NCBI GenBank assembly: GCA_903843305.1
Contig: CAIMPI010000016.1
Location: forward strand, 62,001-126,000
Length of the DNA stretch: 64,000 nt
DNA from: an uncultured Chlorobiaceae bacterium
GTDB lineage: Bacteria; Bacteroidota; Chlorobiia; Chlorobiales; Chlorobiaceae
Reading direction: 5' to 3'
Of the stretch, positions 8,819-18,646 are shown piece by piece (the stretch's first letter is position 1; each line of letters opens with the position of its first letter). Made by a program: the position numbers and the translations under genes. Below the pieces are notes generated by a model. It was not told where the DNA came from. It ran no database searches and was given only the letters and a program-made list of their open reading frames with translations.

Positions 8819-10150
8819 ATGAAGCTTACTGAAAGTATAAGGAACATTAATAAAATCCCTGAACTCCGTCAGAGGATTCTTTATACGCTTCTGTTGTTAT
8901 TTGTCTACAGGCTTGGTTCACACATTACCATTCCCGGTGTTGATGCGGCTGCAGTTTCAGGCGCATCACAGACACATGCCAATGATCTTTTTGGACTTTT
9001 TGATCTTTTTGTTGGTGGAGCATTTGCGAGAGCCTCGATTTTCTCGCTTGGTATCATGCCATACATTTCAGCATCAATCATTGTCCAGTTGCTTGGCGCA
9101 GTAACTCCCTATTTTCAGAAATTACAGAAGGAGGGAGAGGATGGCCGCCAAAAAATCAGCCAGATGACTCGCTACGGGACTGTATTTATCGCTATTCTAC
9201 AGTCTTGGGGGGTGAGTGTAAGTCTTTCAAGCCCGGCATCATTCGGCAAGGTTATTGTGCCTGATCCAGGTATTTTTTTCACTGTCACCGTTGTGATACT
9301 TCTAACATCGGCAACGATTTTTGTCATGTGGCTTGGTGAAAAAATTACAGAGCGAGGAATTGGAAACGGGATATCGCTTATTATTATGATCGGTATTCTT
9401 GCGCGTTTTCCTCAGGCTCTTGTCTCCGAATTTCGCTCAGTATCACTGGGAAGCAAGAACTGGATTATTGAGATTATTATTCTTGCGATGATGGCTGTTA
9501 TTGTCGCTTTCGTTGTTGTATTGAGTGTTGGTACCAGACGTATACCAGTGCAGCATGCAAAGAGGGTGGTAGGGCGTAAAGTCTATGGAGGAAGCACCCA
9601 GTACATTCCAATGAGGATCAATACAGCGGGTGTTATGCCTATTATATTTGCACAGTCCATCATGTTTCTTCCGGGTACCTTTCTTTCTTTTTTCCCTGAA
9701 AATGAGGTTATGCAGAGAATCGCAGGATTATTTGCTTACGATTCATGGTGGTATGCCCTGATGTTTGGCACCATGATTGTCTTTTTTACGTATTTTTATA
9801 CGGCTATTGCTTTTAATCCAAAGGAAGTTGCTGATACCATGCGCCGGCAGGGAGGGTTTATACCGGGTGTGCGGCCAGGCAAAAGCACTGCCGATTTTAT
9901 TGATAATATTTTGACACGTATCACCCTTCCTGGTGCTATATCACTCGCGATTATTGCAATTCTTCCGACTTTTCTCACAAAATTTGGCAATGTAACACAG
10001 GGATTTGCACAATTTTTTGGCGGCACAAGTCTTTTGATCATTGTCGGTGTTGGGCTCGATACCCTGCAGCAGGTTGAAAGCCATCTGCTCATGCGTCATT
10101 ACGACGGTTTCATGAAGTCAGGTAAAACACGGTCTCGGCAGAGCAGGTAA
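8819..10150 (+). CDS. secY: Protein translocase channel subunit SecY
   Basis: This 443-residue integral membrane protein has about ten hydrophobic segments. SecY forms the lateral-gated channel for export and membrane insertion with SecE and SecG. Landmarks are LGSHITIPGVD after the first helix (the plug region follows), LGIMPYISASIIVQLLGAVTP, GIGNGISLIIMIGI, the cytoplasmic loop RRIPVQHAKRVVG, and the C-terminal loop FNPKEVADTMRRQGGFIPGVRPG that binds SecA and ribosomes. It is 18 bases after rplO and 9 before map. Confidence 0.97.
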   Translation: MKLTESIRNINKIPELRQRILYTLLLLFVYRLGSHITIPGVDAAAVSGASQTHANDLFGLFDLFVGGAFARASIFSLGIMPYISASIIVQLLGAVTPYFQKLQKEGEDGRQKISQMTRYGTVFIAILQSWGVSVSLSSPASFGKVIVPDPGIFFTVTVVILLTSATIFVMWLGEKITERGIGNGISLIIMIGILARFPQALVSEFRSVSLGSKNWIIEIIILAMMAVIVAFVVVLSVGTRRIPVQHAKRVVGRKVYGGSTQYIPMRINTAGVMPIIFAQSIMFLPGTFLSFFPENEVMQRIAGLFAYDSWWYALMFGTMIVFFTYFYTAIAFNPKEVADTMRRQGGFIPGVRPGKSTADFIDNILTRITLPGAISLAIIAILPTFLTKFGNVTQGFAQFFGGTSLLIIVGVGLDTLQQVESHLLMRHYDGFMKSGKTRSRQSR

Positions 10151-10159
10151 TATACTTCT

Positions 10160-10957
10160 ATGATCACAATTAAAAGTGAACGCGAAATTGGGTTGATGAG
10201 AGAGTCAGGTGCGCTGGTGGCAAAGGTACTCGATATGCTTGAGATGGAATTAATGCCGGGTATGACGACCAAGCAGCTTGATTCAATGGCGGAGGCCTAT
10301 ATTCGTGATCATCATGGAGTTCCGAGCTTTTTGAATTATGTCCCTAAAAGTGATCCTGGTGTGACGCCATATCCTGCAACGCTGTGTGTTTCCATTAATG
10401 AGGAAGTAGTTCACGGAGTTCCAAGCACGAAAAGGGTTGTCAGAGAGGGAGATATTGTTTCTGTTGATTGCGGTGTCTATATGGGAGGTTATCACGGTGA
10501 TGCAGCTCGCACTTTTGTTCTTGGTATTATTGATGACAAGGTACAGGAGCTTGTTGACGTAACCCGTGAGTGTCTTGCTCGCGGAATTGCCATGGCTGTT
10601 GAAGGCAATAGACTTCATGATATTTCCTCGGCTATTGAGGATTATGCCCGTTCGTTCGGGTTCAGTGTCATAGAAAATATGGTTGGTCATGGGATTGGCA
10701 GCGAATTGCATGAGGATCCTGCGGTACCAAATTATGGAAGGAAAAACACTGGCGTGAAGCTGCGGGAGGGGATGACACTTGCAATCGAACCTATGATCGC
10801 TCTCGGAAGATCGCGTAAGGCAATCAGTCGTCGTGGAGGATGGGTTGCTGTAACAGAGGACGGAAAACCATCAGCCCACTTTGAGCATACAATTGTTGTA
10901 AGGCCCAACGAAGCAGAAATACTGACCCATACCTTTCTTGATGCTAAACGAGCTTGA
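10160..10957 (+). CDS. map: Methionine aminopeptidase, type I
   Basis: This 265-residue enzyme removes the N-terminal Met from nascent proteins. The pita-bread metallopeptidase ligands are visible: D in VSVDCGVYMGGYHGDAARTF (two Asp), His in NMVGHGIGSELHEDP, Glu in LAIEPMIALG, and the last Glu in HFEHTIVV. Substrate His is in FLNYV...NEEVVHGVP. It lacks the N-terminal zinc-finger extension of type Ib enzymes. Its place between secY and infA is common in spc operons. Confidence 0.97.
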   Translation: MITIKSEREIGLMRESGALVAKVLDMLEMELMPGMTTKQLDSMAEAYIRDHHGVPSFLNYVPKSDPGVTPYPATLCVSINEEVVHGVPSTKRVVREGDIVSVDCGVYMGGYHGDAARTFVLGIIDDKVQELVDVTRECLARGIAMAVEGNRLHDISSAIEDYARSFGFSVIENMVGHGIGSELHEDPAVPNYGRKNTGVKLREGMTLAIEPMIALGRSRKAISRRGGWVAVTEDGKPSAHFEHTIVVRPNEAEILTHTFLDAKRA

Positions 10958-10996
10958 TCGCCTATAACATACTATTGAAATAAAGGAGCAGATAAT

Positions 10997-11215
10997 TTGG
11001 CAAAAGAAGAATCAATTGAGATTGAGGGCGTTATTCTGGATGCACTTCCGAATGCGCTGTTCAAGGTAAAGCTTGAAAACAGTCTTGAGGTGCTTGCGCA
11101 TGTTTCGGGTAAAATACGGATGCACTATATCAGGATCCTGCCGGGTGACAAAGTTAAAGTCCAGATATCACCCTACGATATTACTAAAGGGCGTATTACC
11201 TACCGGTATAAATAA
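10997..11215 (+). CDS. infA: Translation initiation factor IF-1 (TTG start)
   Basis: This 72-residue S1/OB-fold protein begins at TTG (10997), with AAAGGAG at 10982-10988 eight bases upstream. Motifs are [46 protein letters not shown] and the ending [11 protein letters not shown]-1 binds the A site and modulates IF-2 and IF-3. The 109-base gap after it, before rpmJ, is the longest inside this ribosomal block. Confidence 0.96.
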   Translation: MAKEESIEIEGVILDALPNALFKVKLENSLEVLAHVSGKIRMHYIRILPGDKVKVQISPYDITKGRITYRYK

Positions 11216-11324
11216 GTGATAAAACAGGTCTCCGGTATGTTTGTTTTACTGTCAATATTTATTACATTAAAAACCTTTTCACATTTCGGATGAGTTGGTT
11301 TAATTTTTGCATGTCGGGTTTATT

Positions 11325-11441
11325 ATGAAAATATATTCTTCTATCAAAAAGCGTTGTGAGCATTGCCGCATTGTTAAGCGAAAAGGCAAGAGATATGTGA
11401 TTTGTAAAGTTAATCCCAGCCATAAGCAACGCCAGGGTTGA
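11325..11441 (+). CDS. rpmJ: 50S ribosomal protein L36, zinc-ribbon type
   Basis: This is a short gene of 38 codons: ATG at 11325 ([20 protein letters not shown]), TGA at 11439-11441. The zinc ribbon is complete, with Cys11, Cys14, Cys27 and His33 (C-X2-C-X12-C-X5-H). It lies in the canonical position between infA and rpsM. L36 is the smallest 50S protein and stabilises 23S domain contacts. A putative ribosome-binding site is weak. Confidence 0.95.
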   Translation: MKIYSSIKKRCEHCRIVKRKGKRYVICKVNPSHKQRQG

Positions 11442-11474
11442 TCTTCAGAAAAACAATAGAACTTTAATGAGAAT

Positions 11475-11852
11475 ATGAGGATAGCTGGGGTAAATTTGCC
11501 GTTGAATAAGCATGCTGTTATCGCATTGACGCATGTTTATGGTATTGGGAGAGCATCAGCAGAAAGTATTTTGCAGAGAGCTGGTATTGCGCCTGACAGA
11601 AAGATCTCTGAATTGAATGATGAAGAAGCGCATGCCATCAGAGAAATTATTGCCGAGGAATACAAGGTAGAGGGCCAGGCTCGTGGTGAGCAGCAGACTG
11701 CCATCAAGCGGCTGATGGACATTGGTTGCTACCGGGGACTTCGTCACCGTCGTTCGCTACCTGTTCGTGGACAGAGAACGCGCACAAATGCAAGGACAAG
11801 AAAAGGTAAGAGAAAGACTGTTGCTGGCAAGAAAAAGGCTGTCAAGAAGTAG
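11475..11852 (+). CDS. rpsM: 30S ribosomal protein S13
   Basis: This 125-residue protein starts [25 protein letters not shown], with the helix-two-turn-helix motif, and has the basic [25 protein letters not shown] tail that contacts P-site tRNA. S13 makes intersubunit bridges with L5. The last residues are lysine rich (KKKAVKK). Confidence 0.97.
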   Translation: MRIAGVNLPLNKHAVIALTHVYGIGRASAESILQRAGIAPDRKISELNDEEAHAIREIIAEEYKVEGQARGEQQTAIKRLMDIGCYRGLRHRRSLPVRGQRTRTNARTRKGKRKTVAGKKKAVKK

Positions 11853-11897
11853 TAGTGTGCAGGCAAAAAATCTTAGAGACTTAAAGAGTGTAAGTTC

Positions 11898-12281
11898 ATG
11901 GCTACAATAAGCAGGAAAAAAAAGAAAGTAAAAGTTACCCCTGAAGGTGCTGTGCATATCAAGGCATCGTTCAATAATATTATGGTAACCATTACCGATG
12001 TTCAGGGCAATACGGTTTCTTGGTCCAGTGCAGGTAAAAATGGTTTCAAAGGGTCTAAAAAGAATACACCCTATGCATCGCAAGTGACTTCTGAAGCTGC
12101 TGCTAAGGAGGCTTATGATCTTGGCATGAGGCATGTCAATGTTTTTATCAAAGGCCCGGGTGCCGGACGCGATGCCGCTATACGTGCTTTGCAGGGTGCG
12201 GGTCTTGATGTTCGTACAATCAAGGATATAACACCCCTTGCGCACAATGGCTGCAGACCTCCCAAACGCAGAAGGGTCTGA
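11898..12281 (+). CDS. rpsK: 30S ribosomal protein S11
   Basis: This 127-residue protein has the S11 hallmark segments [43 protein letters not shown] and [19 protein letters not shown], and ends [19 protein letters not shown]11 lies on the platform beside the Shine-Dalgarno/anti-Shine-Dalgarno helix. It lies 37 bases before rpsD. Confidence 0.97.
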   Translation: MATISRKKKKVKVTPEGAVHIKASFNNIMVTITDVQGNTVSWSSAGKNGFKGSKKNTPYASQVTSEAAAKEAYDLGMRHVNVFIKGPGAGRDAAIRALQGAGLDVRTIKDITPLAHNGCRPPKRRRV

Positions 12282-12318
12282 TTTTATATATTCATAGAAT
12301 TTCAATGAAGCAATTGAT

Positions 12319-12930
12319 ATGGCAAGATTCAGAGGATCAATAACAAAAGTATCCCGCAGGTTAGGTATTGCACTTGCACCTAAGGCTGAAAAATATCTCG
12401 AGAGACGTCCCTTTCCTCCAGGTCAGCACGGTCAGGGCCGAAAGGGGAAGGTTTCTGAATACGCTCTCCAGCTTAGAGAGAAACAGAAAATGAAATACCT
12501 TTATGGTATTCTTGAGAAGCAGTTTAGAAATTATTATCAAAAAGCAGTATCGCAGAGAGGTATTACCGGTGATAACCTTGTCAAGCTTCTTGAGCGGCGT
12601 TTTGATAACGTTGTTTTTCGTTGTGGTTTTGCTCCGTCAAGGTCAGGTGCCCGTCAGCTTGTAACGCATGGGCATCTCCTTGTTAATGGCAAGAAGGTTG
12701 ATATTCCTTCTTATATTGTTTCGCCGGGCGAAGTGATTGAGTTCCGTCAGAGAAGCAAGAATATGGGAGCTGTTACGGATTCTCTTAACAAGGCTCCTGA
12801 ATCCCGAATCCCTTCATGGATTCAGGTTGACAAGGCAAACCAGAAAGCAATTTTTCTGAGCGTTCCTGAGAGAGTGGACGTACAGGAGCCATTCAACGAG
12901 CAGTTGGTCGTTGAGTTATACTCTAAGTGA
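12319..12930 (+). CDS. rpsD: 30S ribosomal protein S4
   Basis: This 203-residue protein starts [19 protein letters not shown]. The S4 RNA-binding domain is visible at [39 protein letters not shown] (about residues 93-131). The zinc-finger cysteines found at the N-terminus of some S4 proteins are missing. S4 nucleates 16S 5'-domain folding and affects fidelity. It is directly upstream of rpoA, as in most alpha operons. Confidence 0.97.
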   Translation: MARFRGSITKVSRRLGIALAPKAEKYLERRPFPPGQHGQGRKGKVSEYALQLREKQKMKYLYGILEKQFRNYYQKAVSQRGITGDNLVKLLERRFDNVVFRCGFAPSRSGARQLVTHGHLLVNGKKVDIPSYIVSPGEVIEFRQRSKNMGAVTDSLNKAPESRIPSWIQVDKANQKAIFLSVPERVDVQEPFNEQLVVELYSK

Positions 12931-12958
12931 TTTTAATGAATTCTAAGGTATAAATATT

Positions 12959-13942
12959 ATGATATACCAGATGCAGATGCCTGCAAAGATAGAGGTTGAC
13001 GAAGCTTCCCATACTGATTGTTTTGGCAGGTTTATTGCACAGCCTCTCGAACGTGGTTATGGAGTGACCCTTGGAAATGTTATGAGAAGGGTTCTGCTGG
13101 CCTCACTTCCAGGAACTGCAATAACAGGGATCAAGATTGATAATATCTATCACGAGTTTACTGCCATTGAAGGTGTTCGTGAAGATGTTCCTGAAATCGT
13201 TTTGAACCTCAAGAAGGTCCGTTTCAAGTCAACCTGTAAAAGAAATTGCAAAACTTCGCTTTCCCTTGTTGGTCCGATGGATTTCACGGCTGGAGATATT
13301 GTTCCTCAGGAAGGTGAGTTTGAGGTGTTAAACAAGGAAATGCATATTGCTACGATCAATGCAGGTGTGACTCTTAATATTGATCTTTATATAGGAAGAG
13401 GTCGTGGTTACATGCCAGCCGAGGATAACAGGCCCGAAGGTATGCCGATAGGTTATATAGCCATTGATGCTATTTATACCCCTATCAGAAATGTGAAGTT
13501 CACGGTAGAGAATACTCGTGTTGGTCAGCGAACAGATTATGAGAAGATGATTCTTGATGTTGAGACAGATGGTTCTGTCAGTCCTGACGATTCAATCAGT
13601 CTTGCTGGCAAGATCATTACAGAACATGTTATGTTTTTTGCTAATTTTTCACCGACAGAAGAAGAATTTACCGAAGAGGAGTTCAAGCAGCAGGATGACG
13701 AGTTCGAGACCATGCGCAGGCTCCTTCATACTAAAATTGAAGATCTTGATCTTTCAGTTCGTTCGCATAATTGCCTAAGACTTGCCGAAATTGATACTAT
13801 CGGTGAACTGGTTTCTCACAAGGAGGATGAGTTGCTTAATTATAAGAACTTTGGCAAGAAGTCACTGACTGAACTGAAAGAGCAACTTGAGAAATTTGAC
13901 CTGAAGTTTGGTATGGATATTACCAAGTATCAGATGAAATAA
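12959..13942 (+). CDS. rpoA: DNA-directed RNA polymerase alpha subunit
   Basis: This 327-residue protein forms the alpha dimer that nucleates core polymerase assembly. The N-terminal domain carries [28 protein letters not shown] (about residues 33-60); the C-terminal domain (about 255-320) has [24 protein letters not shown] and [13 protein letters not shown], the helix-hairpin elements that bind UP elements and activators. An acidic linker ([17 protein letters not shown]) joins the two. It lies between rpsD and rplQ. Confidence 0.97.
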   Translation: MIYQMQMPAKIEVDEASHTDCFGRFIAQPLERGYGVTLGNVMRRVLLASLPGTAITGIKIDNIYHEFTAIEGVREDVPEIVLNLKKVRFKSTCKRNCKTSLSLVGPMDFTAGDIVPQEGEFEVLNKEMHIATINAGVTLNIDLYIGRGRGYMPAEDNRPEGMPIGYIAIDAIYTPIRNVKFTVENTRVGQRTDYEKMILDVETDGSVSPDDSISLAGKIITEHVMFFANFSPTEEEFTEEEFKQQDDEFETMRRLLHTKIEDLDLSVRSHNCLRLAEIDTIGELVSHKEDELLNYKNFGKKSLTELKEQLEKFDLKFGMDITKYQMK

Positions 13943-13989
13943 TAAGATTAGTAACTCCTTTTTTGAATTATTGAGATCAGGAAACAGTC

Positions 13990-14442
13990 ATGCGTAAAGT
14001 TAAGCCGGTAAGAAAACTCGGAAGAACCGCAGCCCATAGAAAGGCGACCCTTAGCAATCTGTCAACACAATTGCTTGTCTATAAGCGTATTGAGACGACA
14101 GAAGCTAAAGCTAAAGAGACCCGCAGGGTCGTAGAAAAGATTATTACCAAGGCTCGTAAAGGTACAGTTCATGCCCAGCGCGAAATTTTCAGGGATATCC
14201 GTGACAAACATGCAATCAGAATTCTCTTCGAAGAGATAGTTGCAAAAGTTGGTTCTCGTAATGGAGGATATACCAGGGTTATCAAACTTGCGCCACGTTA
14301 TGGTGATGCTGCTAAAATGGCGGTGATTGAACTGGTCGATTATACCGAAGCACCGTCAATAAGTCAGAAGACTGGCAAGCAGGATCGTGCAAAACGAGTC
14401 AAGGGTTCGAAGAAAACTGCTGAAGCTTCTTCCTCCGAATAA
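13990..14442 (+). CDS. rplQ: 50S ribosomal protein L17
   Basis: This 150-residue protein matches L17: [45 protein letters not shown], then [25 protein letters not shown]. The C-terminus has an extra low-complexity basic/serine tail ([16 protein letters not shown]). It is the last gene of the ribosomal block; a strong hairpin follows 21 bases after its stop. Confidence 0.96.
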   Translation: MRKVKPVRKLGRTAAHRKATLSNLSTQLLVYKRIETTEAKAKETRRVVEKIITKARKGTVHAQREIFRDIRDKHAIRILFEEIVAKVGSRNGGYTRVIKLAPRYGDAAKMAVIELVDYTEAPSISQKTGKQDRAKRVKGSKKTAEASSSE

Positions 14443-14463
14443 GTCTCATTGTTGAAAACTCTG

Positions 14464-14523
14464 AAAAGCAAATAGTCATTGCCCGCATGAAGGTTTATCT
14501 GTAGGCAATGACTATTTGCTTTT
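14464..14523. terminator. Bidirectional terminator of the rplQ and rsmG transcripts
   Basis: The arms at 14464-14483 (AAAAGCAAATAGTCATTGCC) and 14504-14523 are exactly complementary over 20 bases, with a 20-base loop. The stem begins with A4 and ends with T4 on each strand, so it can act for both convergent genes. The right arm lies inside the last codons of rsmG (stop at 14495-14497 on the minus strand). Function is inferred from position and structure. Confidence 0.8.
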
Positions 14524-15160
14524 CGGAGAAAAATGGACTGATCGTGTGGATAGGATGTTGCTCTATTTTAGAGGGAAACCCGTTATGCACTTTGCCCAAA
14601 TCCAGGGCTTTCGCTATTTCGGCTTCGAGATTTCCGCCCTTGAGGCAGATCAGAATACCCTTTGGTTTCAAGAGTCTGCCGGAATAAGCGCAGAGTTTAT
14701 CGAGAGAGGTAACCTGCCTCGATAGTACCGTATCAAACGCAACACCCCTAAGTTCTTCAACCCTTGTATGTTTTGCAATGGCGTTGTTGATGCCAAGCTC
14801 TTTGATCATTTCCTTGCAGGCAGTAATCTTTTTTCCTGTAGCATCGACAAGAAGAAAATGTGATTGGGGAAAGGCGATAGCAAGCGGAATCCCGGGAAGT
14901 CCTCCTCCGGTGCCAAGATCAAGCACCTGTTCACCCTTTTTGAAGGAGTGGTAAAGTGTGATCAACAGTGAATGAAAAATATGCTTGATGATCAGTGGCG
15001 CATCTTCCTTGCGGCTGATCAGGTTAATTTTTTTGTTCCACTTTTCGAGACATTCACTGTAGTGGACCAGTTGCTTGATTGTCAATGAATCGATCTCTAT
15101 TGCCTGTTCGGCACACAAAGTCTGAAGAGTAGTCAAATTATCGTTCAGTTGTTCCATCAT
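14495..15160 (-). CDS. rsmG: 16S rRNA (guanine527-N7)-methyltransferase RsmG
   Basis: This protein of about 221 residues has the Rossmann-fold SAM motif VLDLGTGGGLPGIPLAIAFP and the downstream LLVDATGKKITAC, typical of GidB/RsmG, which methylates G527 of 16S rRNA. ATG 15160 is chosen as start because AAGGA lies six bases upstream; a TTG at 15166 and a second ATG at 15157 are alternatives. The gene converges on rplQ, and its 3' end forms part of the shared terminator. Confidence 0.93.
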   Translation of the reverse strand: MMEQLNDNLTTLQTLCAEQAIEIDSLTIKQLVHYSECLEKWNKKINLISRKEDAPLIIKHIFHSLLITLYHSFKKGEQVLDLGTGGGLPGIPLAIAFPQSHFLLVDATGKKITACKEMIKELGINNAIAKHTRVEELRGVAFDTVLSRQVTSLDKLCAYSGRLLKPKGILICLKGGNLEAEIAKALDLGKVHNGFPSKIEQHPIHTISPFFSEKQIVIAYR

Positions 15161-15340
15161 GTACAATCCTTATATAGAAGTCAGTTTATTACCTCAAAAA
15201 ACAATTTTTTGGGGTGAATGGCAAATCGGAGCGGATAATTGCCGTGATTTGTTTCTTCATTTGGGAAGAAATAATTGTAGATTCTCGTACATCTCAAAAA
15301 ATTTATGTTTTTACACAATACGGTAAAGTGATAGAATTTT

Positions 15341-16462
15341 ATGACTAATGGCCAAGGCAATCATGTTTATGCTGTTATCATGGCTGGAGGCTTTGGCAAG
15401 AAACTTTGGCCTGTGTCAAGGAAAAAAATGCCAAAGCAGTTTGTTGATCTGTATAGTGATGGGGCAATGATTTCCAAAACAGTACAACGTATCTCCGGCT
15501 TAGTGATTGAAGAGAATATTTTTATCATCACCAGCGAGTTGGGTCGTACGCTTGTCTCACAATCTCTCAATAGTTTTCCTCGTGAAAATATTATCGTTGA
15601 GCCTGCGAGCCGTAATACAGCGCCATGTATCGCTCTTGCAACTGCGCATATTAAAAAAAGGGATCCTGATGCTGTAACCATTGTACTTCCCTCGGATCAT
15701 CTTGTGCTTGATAACCATGCATTTATCAAGATTGTAGAAGCAGGCATCGAGGTGGCTCGCAACAATAAAGGGCTTGTGACCATAGGTATCAAACCCGACA
15801 GGCCAGAAACTGCTTATGGCTATATTCAGGCAAATGGAGAGCTGTTTCTTCCGCCAGCGTTTTCAGATGGTTGCGATTTCCGACTTTTCAGGGTAAAGGC
15901 TTTTGCTGAAAAGCCGGACTCTACAACGGCGGTTGAGTTTCTTGAAAGCCATGATTTTTACTGGAACAGCGGGATCTTTATCTGGCATATTGATGCAATA
16001 TCCAGAGAGTTTGAGCGCTCTATGCCCGATTTGTACAAGGATCTTCTCAATATTTATCAAAGTCTCGGCTCCGAGGTAGAGCAGAAGGTTATTGAGGATG
16101 TTTACTCTTGGATTCATCCTCTTTCTATTGACTATGGCATTATGGAGAAGGCCGAAAAGGTTTTTGTGTTGACAGGAGAGTTCGGATGGACTGATCTTGG
16201 ATGTTGGGATGAAGTTTTGAAAGTGGCAGGAAGCCAGAGTGTCCTTGTCGGACAGCAGTCCGACAGTCGTCTTTTACAGATTGACTGTGAGAATGTTTTT
16301 GTCAAGAATACCGCAAAGAAGGTTATCTGCACAATCGGTATAAAGGATTTGATCGTTGTTGAAACTGACGACGCTTTGCTTATCTGTCGTAAAGGAAGCT
16401 CCCATCGTGTGCGTGAAGTTGTCGATATACTCCGGCGTGAAGGGCTTGAAGATTACCTTTAG
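15341..16462 (+). CDS. Mannose-1-phosphate guanylyltransferase (GDP-mannose synthesis)
   Basis: This 373-residue nucleotidyltransferase makes GDP-mannose from GTP and mannose-1-phosphate for cell-surface glycans. Motifs are the N-terminal nucleotide loop VIMAGGFGKKLWPVSRKKMPKQF (residues about 13-35), IVLPSDHLV, FAEKPDSTTA and NSGIFIWH. The usual GxxGxRLWP loop has Lys instead of Arg (GKKLWP), a conservative change. The C-terminal isomerase domain of bifunctional ManC is absent; the protein ends after the left-handed helix region. It stands alone, convergent with cysS, with only three bases between the two stop codons. Confidence 0.88.
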   Translation: MTNGQGNHVYAVIMAGGFGKKLWPVSRKKMPKQFVDLYSDGAMISKTVQRISGLVIEENIFIITSELGRTLVSQSLNSFPRENIIVEPASRNTAPCIALATAHIKKRDPDAVTIVLPSDHLVLDNHAFIKIVEAGIEVARNNKGLVTIGIKPDRPETAYGYIQANGELFLPPAFSDGCDFRLFRVKAFAEKPDSTTAVEFLESHDFYWNSGIFIWHIDAISREFERSMPDLYKDLLNIYQSLGSEVEQKVIEDVYSWIHPLSIDYGIMEKAEKVFVLTGEFGWTDLGCWDEVLKVAGSQSVLVGQQSDSRLLQIDCENVFVKNTAKKVICTIGIKDLIVVETDDALLICRKGSSHRVREVVDILRREGLEDYL

Positions 16463-16465
16463 GTT

Positions 16466-17911
16466 TTAGATATCAGATTTTTCCGACCAGCTTACTCCAT
16501 CCCTTGTATCCTTGATCTCAATTCCGGCGCCCAGGAGAGAGTCACGTATCTTGTCACTGAGAGCAAAATCCTTATTATTTCTGGCATCATCCCTTAGTTT
16601 AAGCAGAATAGTCATGACCTCTTCAAGTTTTTTTCCACTCTCTTTGTTCCCGTGTTGATCATTCCGATTGAGGATGCCAAGGGTTTCCTGACCTGCATGG
16701 TCAAGCAAAGCCTCAATTCCTTTGCGGGATGTATCAGAAAGCCCTTCGTTGCGATCCAGCGCAGCATTAATGGCTTTAGCTAGTTCAAATAGCACTGCAA
16801 TGGCTACAGGTGTATTGAAATCATCATCCATCGCTTCAGAGAAGCGATGGGCGAAAGGAGCGCTATCAAATACTCCTGTTCCTGGTGGCTGTTCCAGAAG
16901 TCGCCGTTGAGTCTCACGGAGTTTTTCAAGCCCAGTCGCTGATGCTTTTATGGCAGTTTCAGAATAATCAAGTTGTGAGCGATAATGGGATTGAAGAATG
17001 AAGAATCGAATCACCAGCGGGTCGGTTTCCTTGAACAGATCCTTAAGGTTGATTGAGTTTTTCAAGGATTTACCCATTTTTATGCCATTTATAGTCACCA
17101 TATTGTTGTGCATCCAGAACCTGACATATGGTTTGCCTGTTGCCGCTTCAGCCTGTGCGATTTCGCAGTCGTGGTGAGGAAACTTATTTTCCATTCCACC
17201 GCCGTGAATATCAATGGTTTCTCCAAGGTATTTCATTGACATTGCTGAACATTCGAGATGCCAGCCGGGATAACCTATGCTCCACGGGGAATTCCACTTC
17301 ATCAGGTGCCCCTCATCTGCTTTTTTCCAGAGCGCAAAATCGGAAGGAGCTCTTTTCTCGGATCTTATACTGATTCTGATACCGGACTGCTGTGCTTCCT
17401 GATCCGTGCGCCCGGAAAGTTTACCATATCCATTAAACGATTCTACAGAAAAATAGACGTTGCCGTTTACCTCGTAAGCGTGACCGGTTTTCATCAATCT
17501 TTCAATCAGTGCAATCTGTTCGGGAATGTGCGCGGTTGCCGCTGGAGCTATATTGGGTCGGAGAACCAGAAGCTTGTCCATATCCTCATAGAAACTGCGA
17601 GTGTAGAACTGCGCAATTTCCATCGGATCTGTTTTTTCAAGATAAGCCTGCTTCATGATCTTGTCTTCACCTTCATCACCGTCATCAGTCAGGTGCCCGA
17701 CATCGGTTATGTTCTGTACATACTTTACCTGATAGCCACTCTGGCGCAGCCAGCGAACAACCACATCAAATGATACATAGCTTTTGGCGTGACCAAGATG
17801 GGCATGGCCGTAAACGGTCGGTCCGCAGACATACATGCTGACTATTCCCGGATGAAGAGGTTCAAATTTTTCCTTTGTTCTCCCCAGGGAATTATAAATC
17901 AAGAGTGACAT
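16466..17911 (-). CDS. cysS: Cysteinyl-tRNA synthetase
   Basis: This 481-residue class I synthetase charges tRNA-Cys. Visible features are the zinc Cys in MYVCGPTVYGHAHLGHAKSY with the HIGH-type signature HLGH, further zinc ligands in WHLECSAMS and FPHHDCEIAQ, and the KMSKS loop in the variant form KMGKSLKN. The C-terminal DALR-like helical domain follows (about residues 340-481). The serine-to-glycine change in KMSKS is, by recollection, common in Bacteroidetes/Chlorobi CysS. It is transcribed away from engB; the 142-base gap upstream should hold divergent promoters. Confidence 0.96.
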   Translation of the reverse strand: MSLLIYNSLGRTKEKFEPLHPGIVSMYVCGPTVYGHAHLGHAKSYVSFDVVVRWLRQSGYQVKYVQNITDVGHLTDDGDEGEDKIMKQAYLEKTDPMEIAQFYTRSFYEDMDKLLVLRPNIAPAATAHIPEQIALIERLMKTGHAYEVNGNVYFSVESFNGYGKLSGRTDQEAQQSGIRISIRSEKRAPSDFALWKKADEGHLMKWNSPWSIGYPGWHLECSAMSMKYLGETIDIHGGGMENKFPHHDCEIAQAEAATGKPYVRFWMHNNMVTINGIKMGKSLKNSINLKDLFKETDPLVIRFFILQSHYRSQLDYSETAIKASATGLEKLRETQRRLLEQPPGTGVFDSAPFAHRFSEAMDDDFNTPVAIAVLFELAKAINAALDRNEGLSDTSRKGIEALLDHAGQETLGILNRNDQHGNKESGKKLEEVMTILLKLRDDARNNKDFALSDKIRDSLLGAGIEIKDTRDGVSWSEKSDI

Positions 17912-18053
17912 CTTCTACTGTTCTGCCTTTATTATTTGCGAAGTAACGATGTTTTGTGTAAAAAGTCCGATGAAAGTTAAACATTTGGGTTTTTAACGCA
18001 AGGTTTTTAGCTTCCTTTTTTATTGCTCTTTTTTTGAGACCGCTCACTTTTGT

Positions 18054-18635
18054 ATGAAGATTACTTTTGCCGCCTTTTACATCAGCGTTTCCAACCTTTC
18101 TGGTCTGCCGGAAGAGTCATCTCCTGAAATTGTTTTTGCAGGTAGGTCCAATGTAGGCAAGTCAACCCTTCTTAACTCCCTCACGGGGGTGAAGGGCTTG
18201 GCCAAAACTAGTGCAACTCCTGGAAAAACAAGGTTGATAAACTATTTTAATATTAATAATGAGTTTTATTTTGTAGATCTTCCCGGTTATGGTTACGCGG
18301 CAGTCGGCCATGCAGAGAAGGCCGCCTGGGGTCACCTGCTAGCCTCTTATATTGAGCACAGGAGAACTATTTCCTTGATAGTGCTGCTGCTCGATTCCCG
18401 CCATCCTGCAATGCAGTCCGACAGGGCGATGATAGACTTTCTTGAGTTCCATGAACGGCCCTATGGCATTGTGCTGACCAAGTATGACAAACTCACGCAG
18501 AAGGAAAAGGTACAGACCCGGCGCATAATGGAAAGTTGCGCCACAAAAGCCAAATTTGTTGTAAATTATTCATCTTTTTCAGGCAAGGGAAAGAATGAGC
18601 TAATGGCTCACTTTGATCATTATATCTCTCAATAA
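18054..18635 (+). CDS. engB: Ribosome-biogenesis GTPase EngB (YsxC/YihA)
   Basis: This 193-residue TRAFAC GTPase acts in 50S subunit assembly. G motifs: G1 [13 protein letters not shown] (about residues 31-43), G2 region [14 protein letters not shown]3 [10 protein letters not shown]4 LTKYDKL and G5 YSSFSGKG. Length and motif order match EngB instead of the larger Era or Der families. Eleven bases separate it from purA, so the two are probably one transcript. Confidence 0.95.
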   Translation: MKITFAAFYISVSNLSGLPEESSPEIVFAGRSNVGKSTLLNSLTGVKGLAKTSATPGKTRLINYFNINNEFYFVDLPGYGYAAVGHAEKAAWGHLLASYIEHRRTISLIVLLLDSRHPAMQSDRAMIDFLEFHERPYGIVLTKYDKLTQKEKVQTRRIMESCATKAKFVVNYSSFSGKGKNELMAHFDHYISQ

Positions 18636-18646
18636 AAACAACCGTC

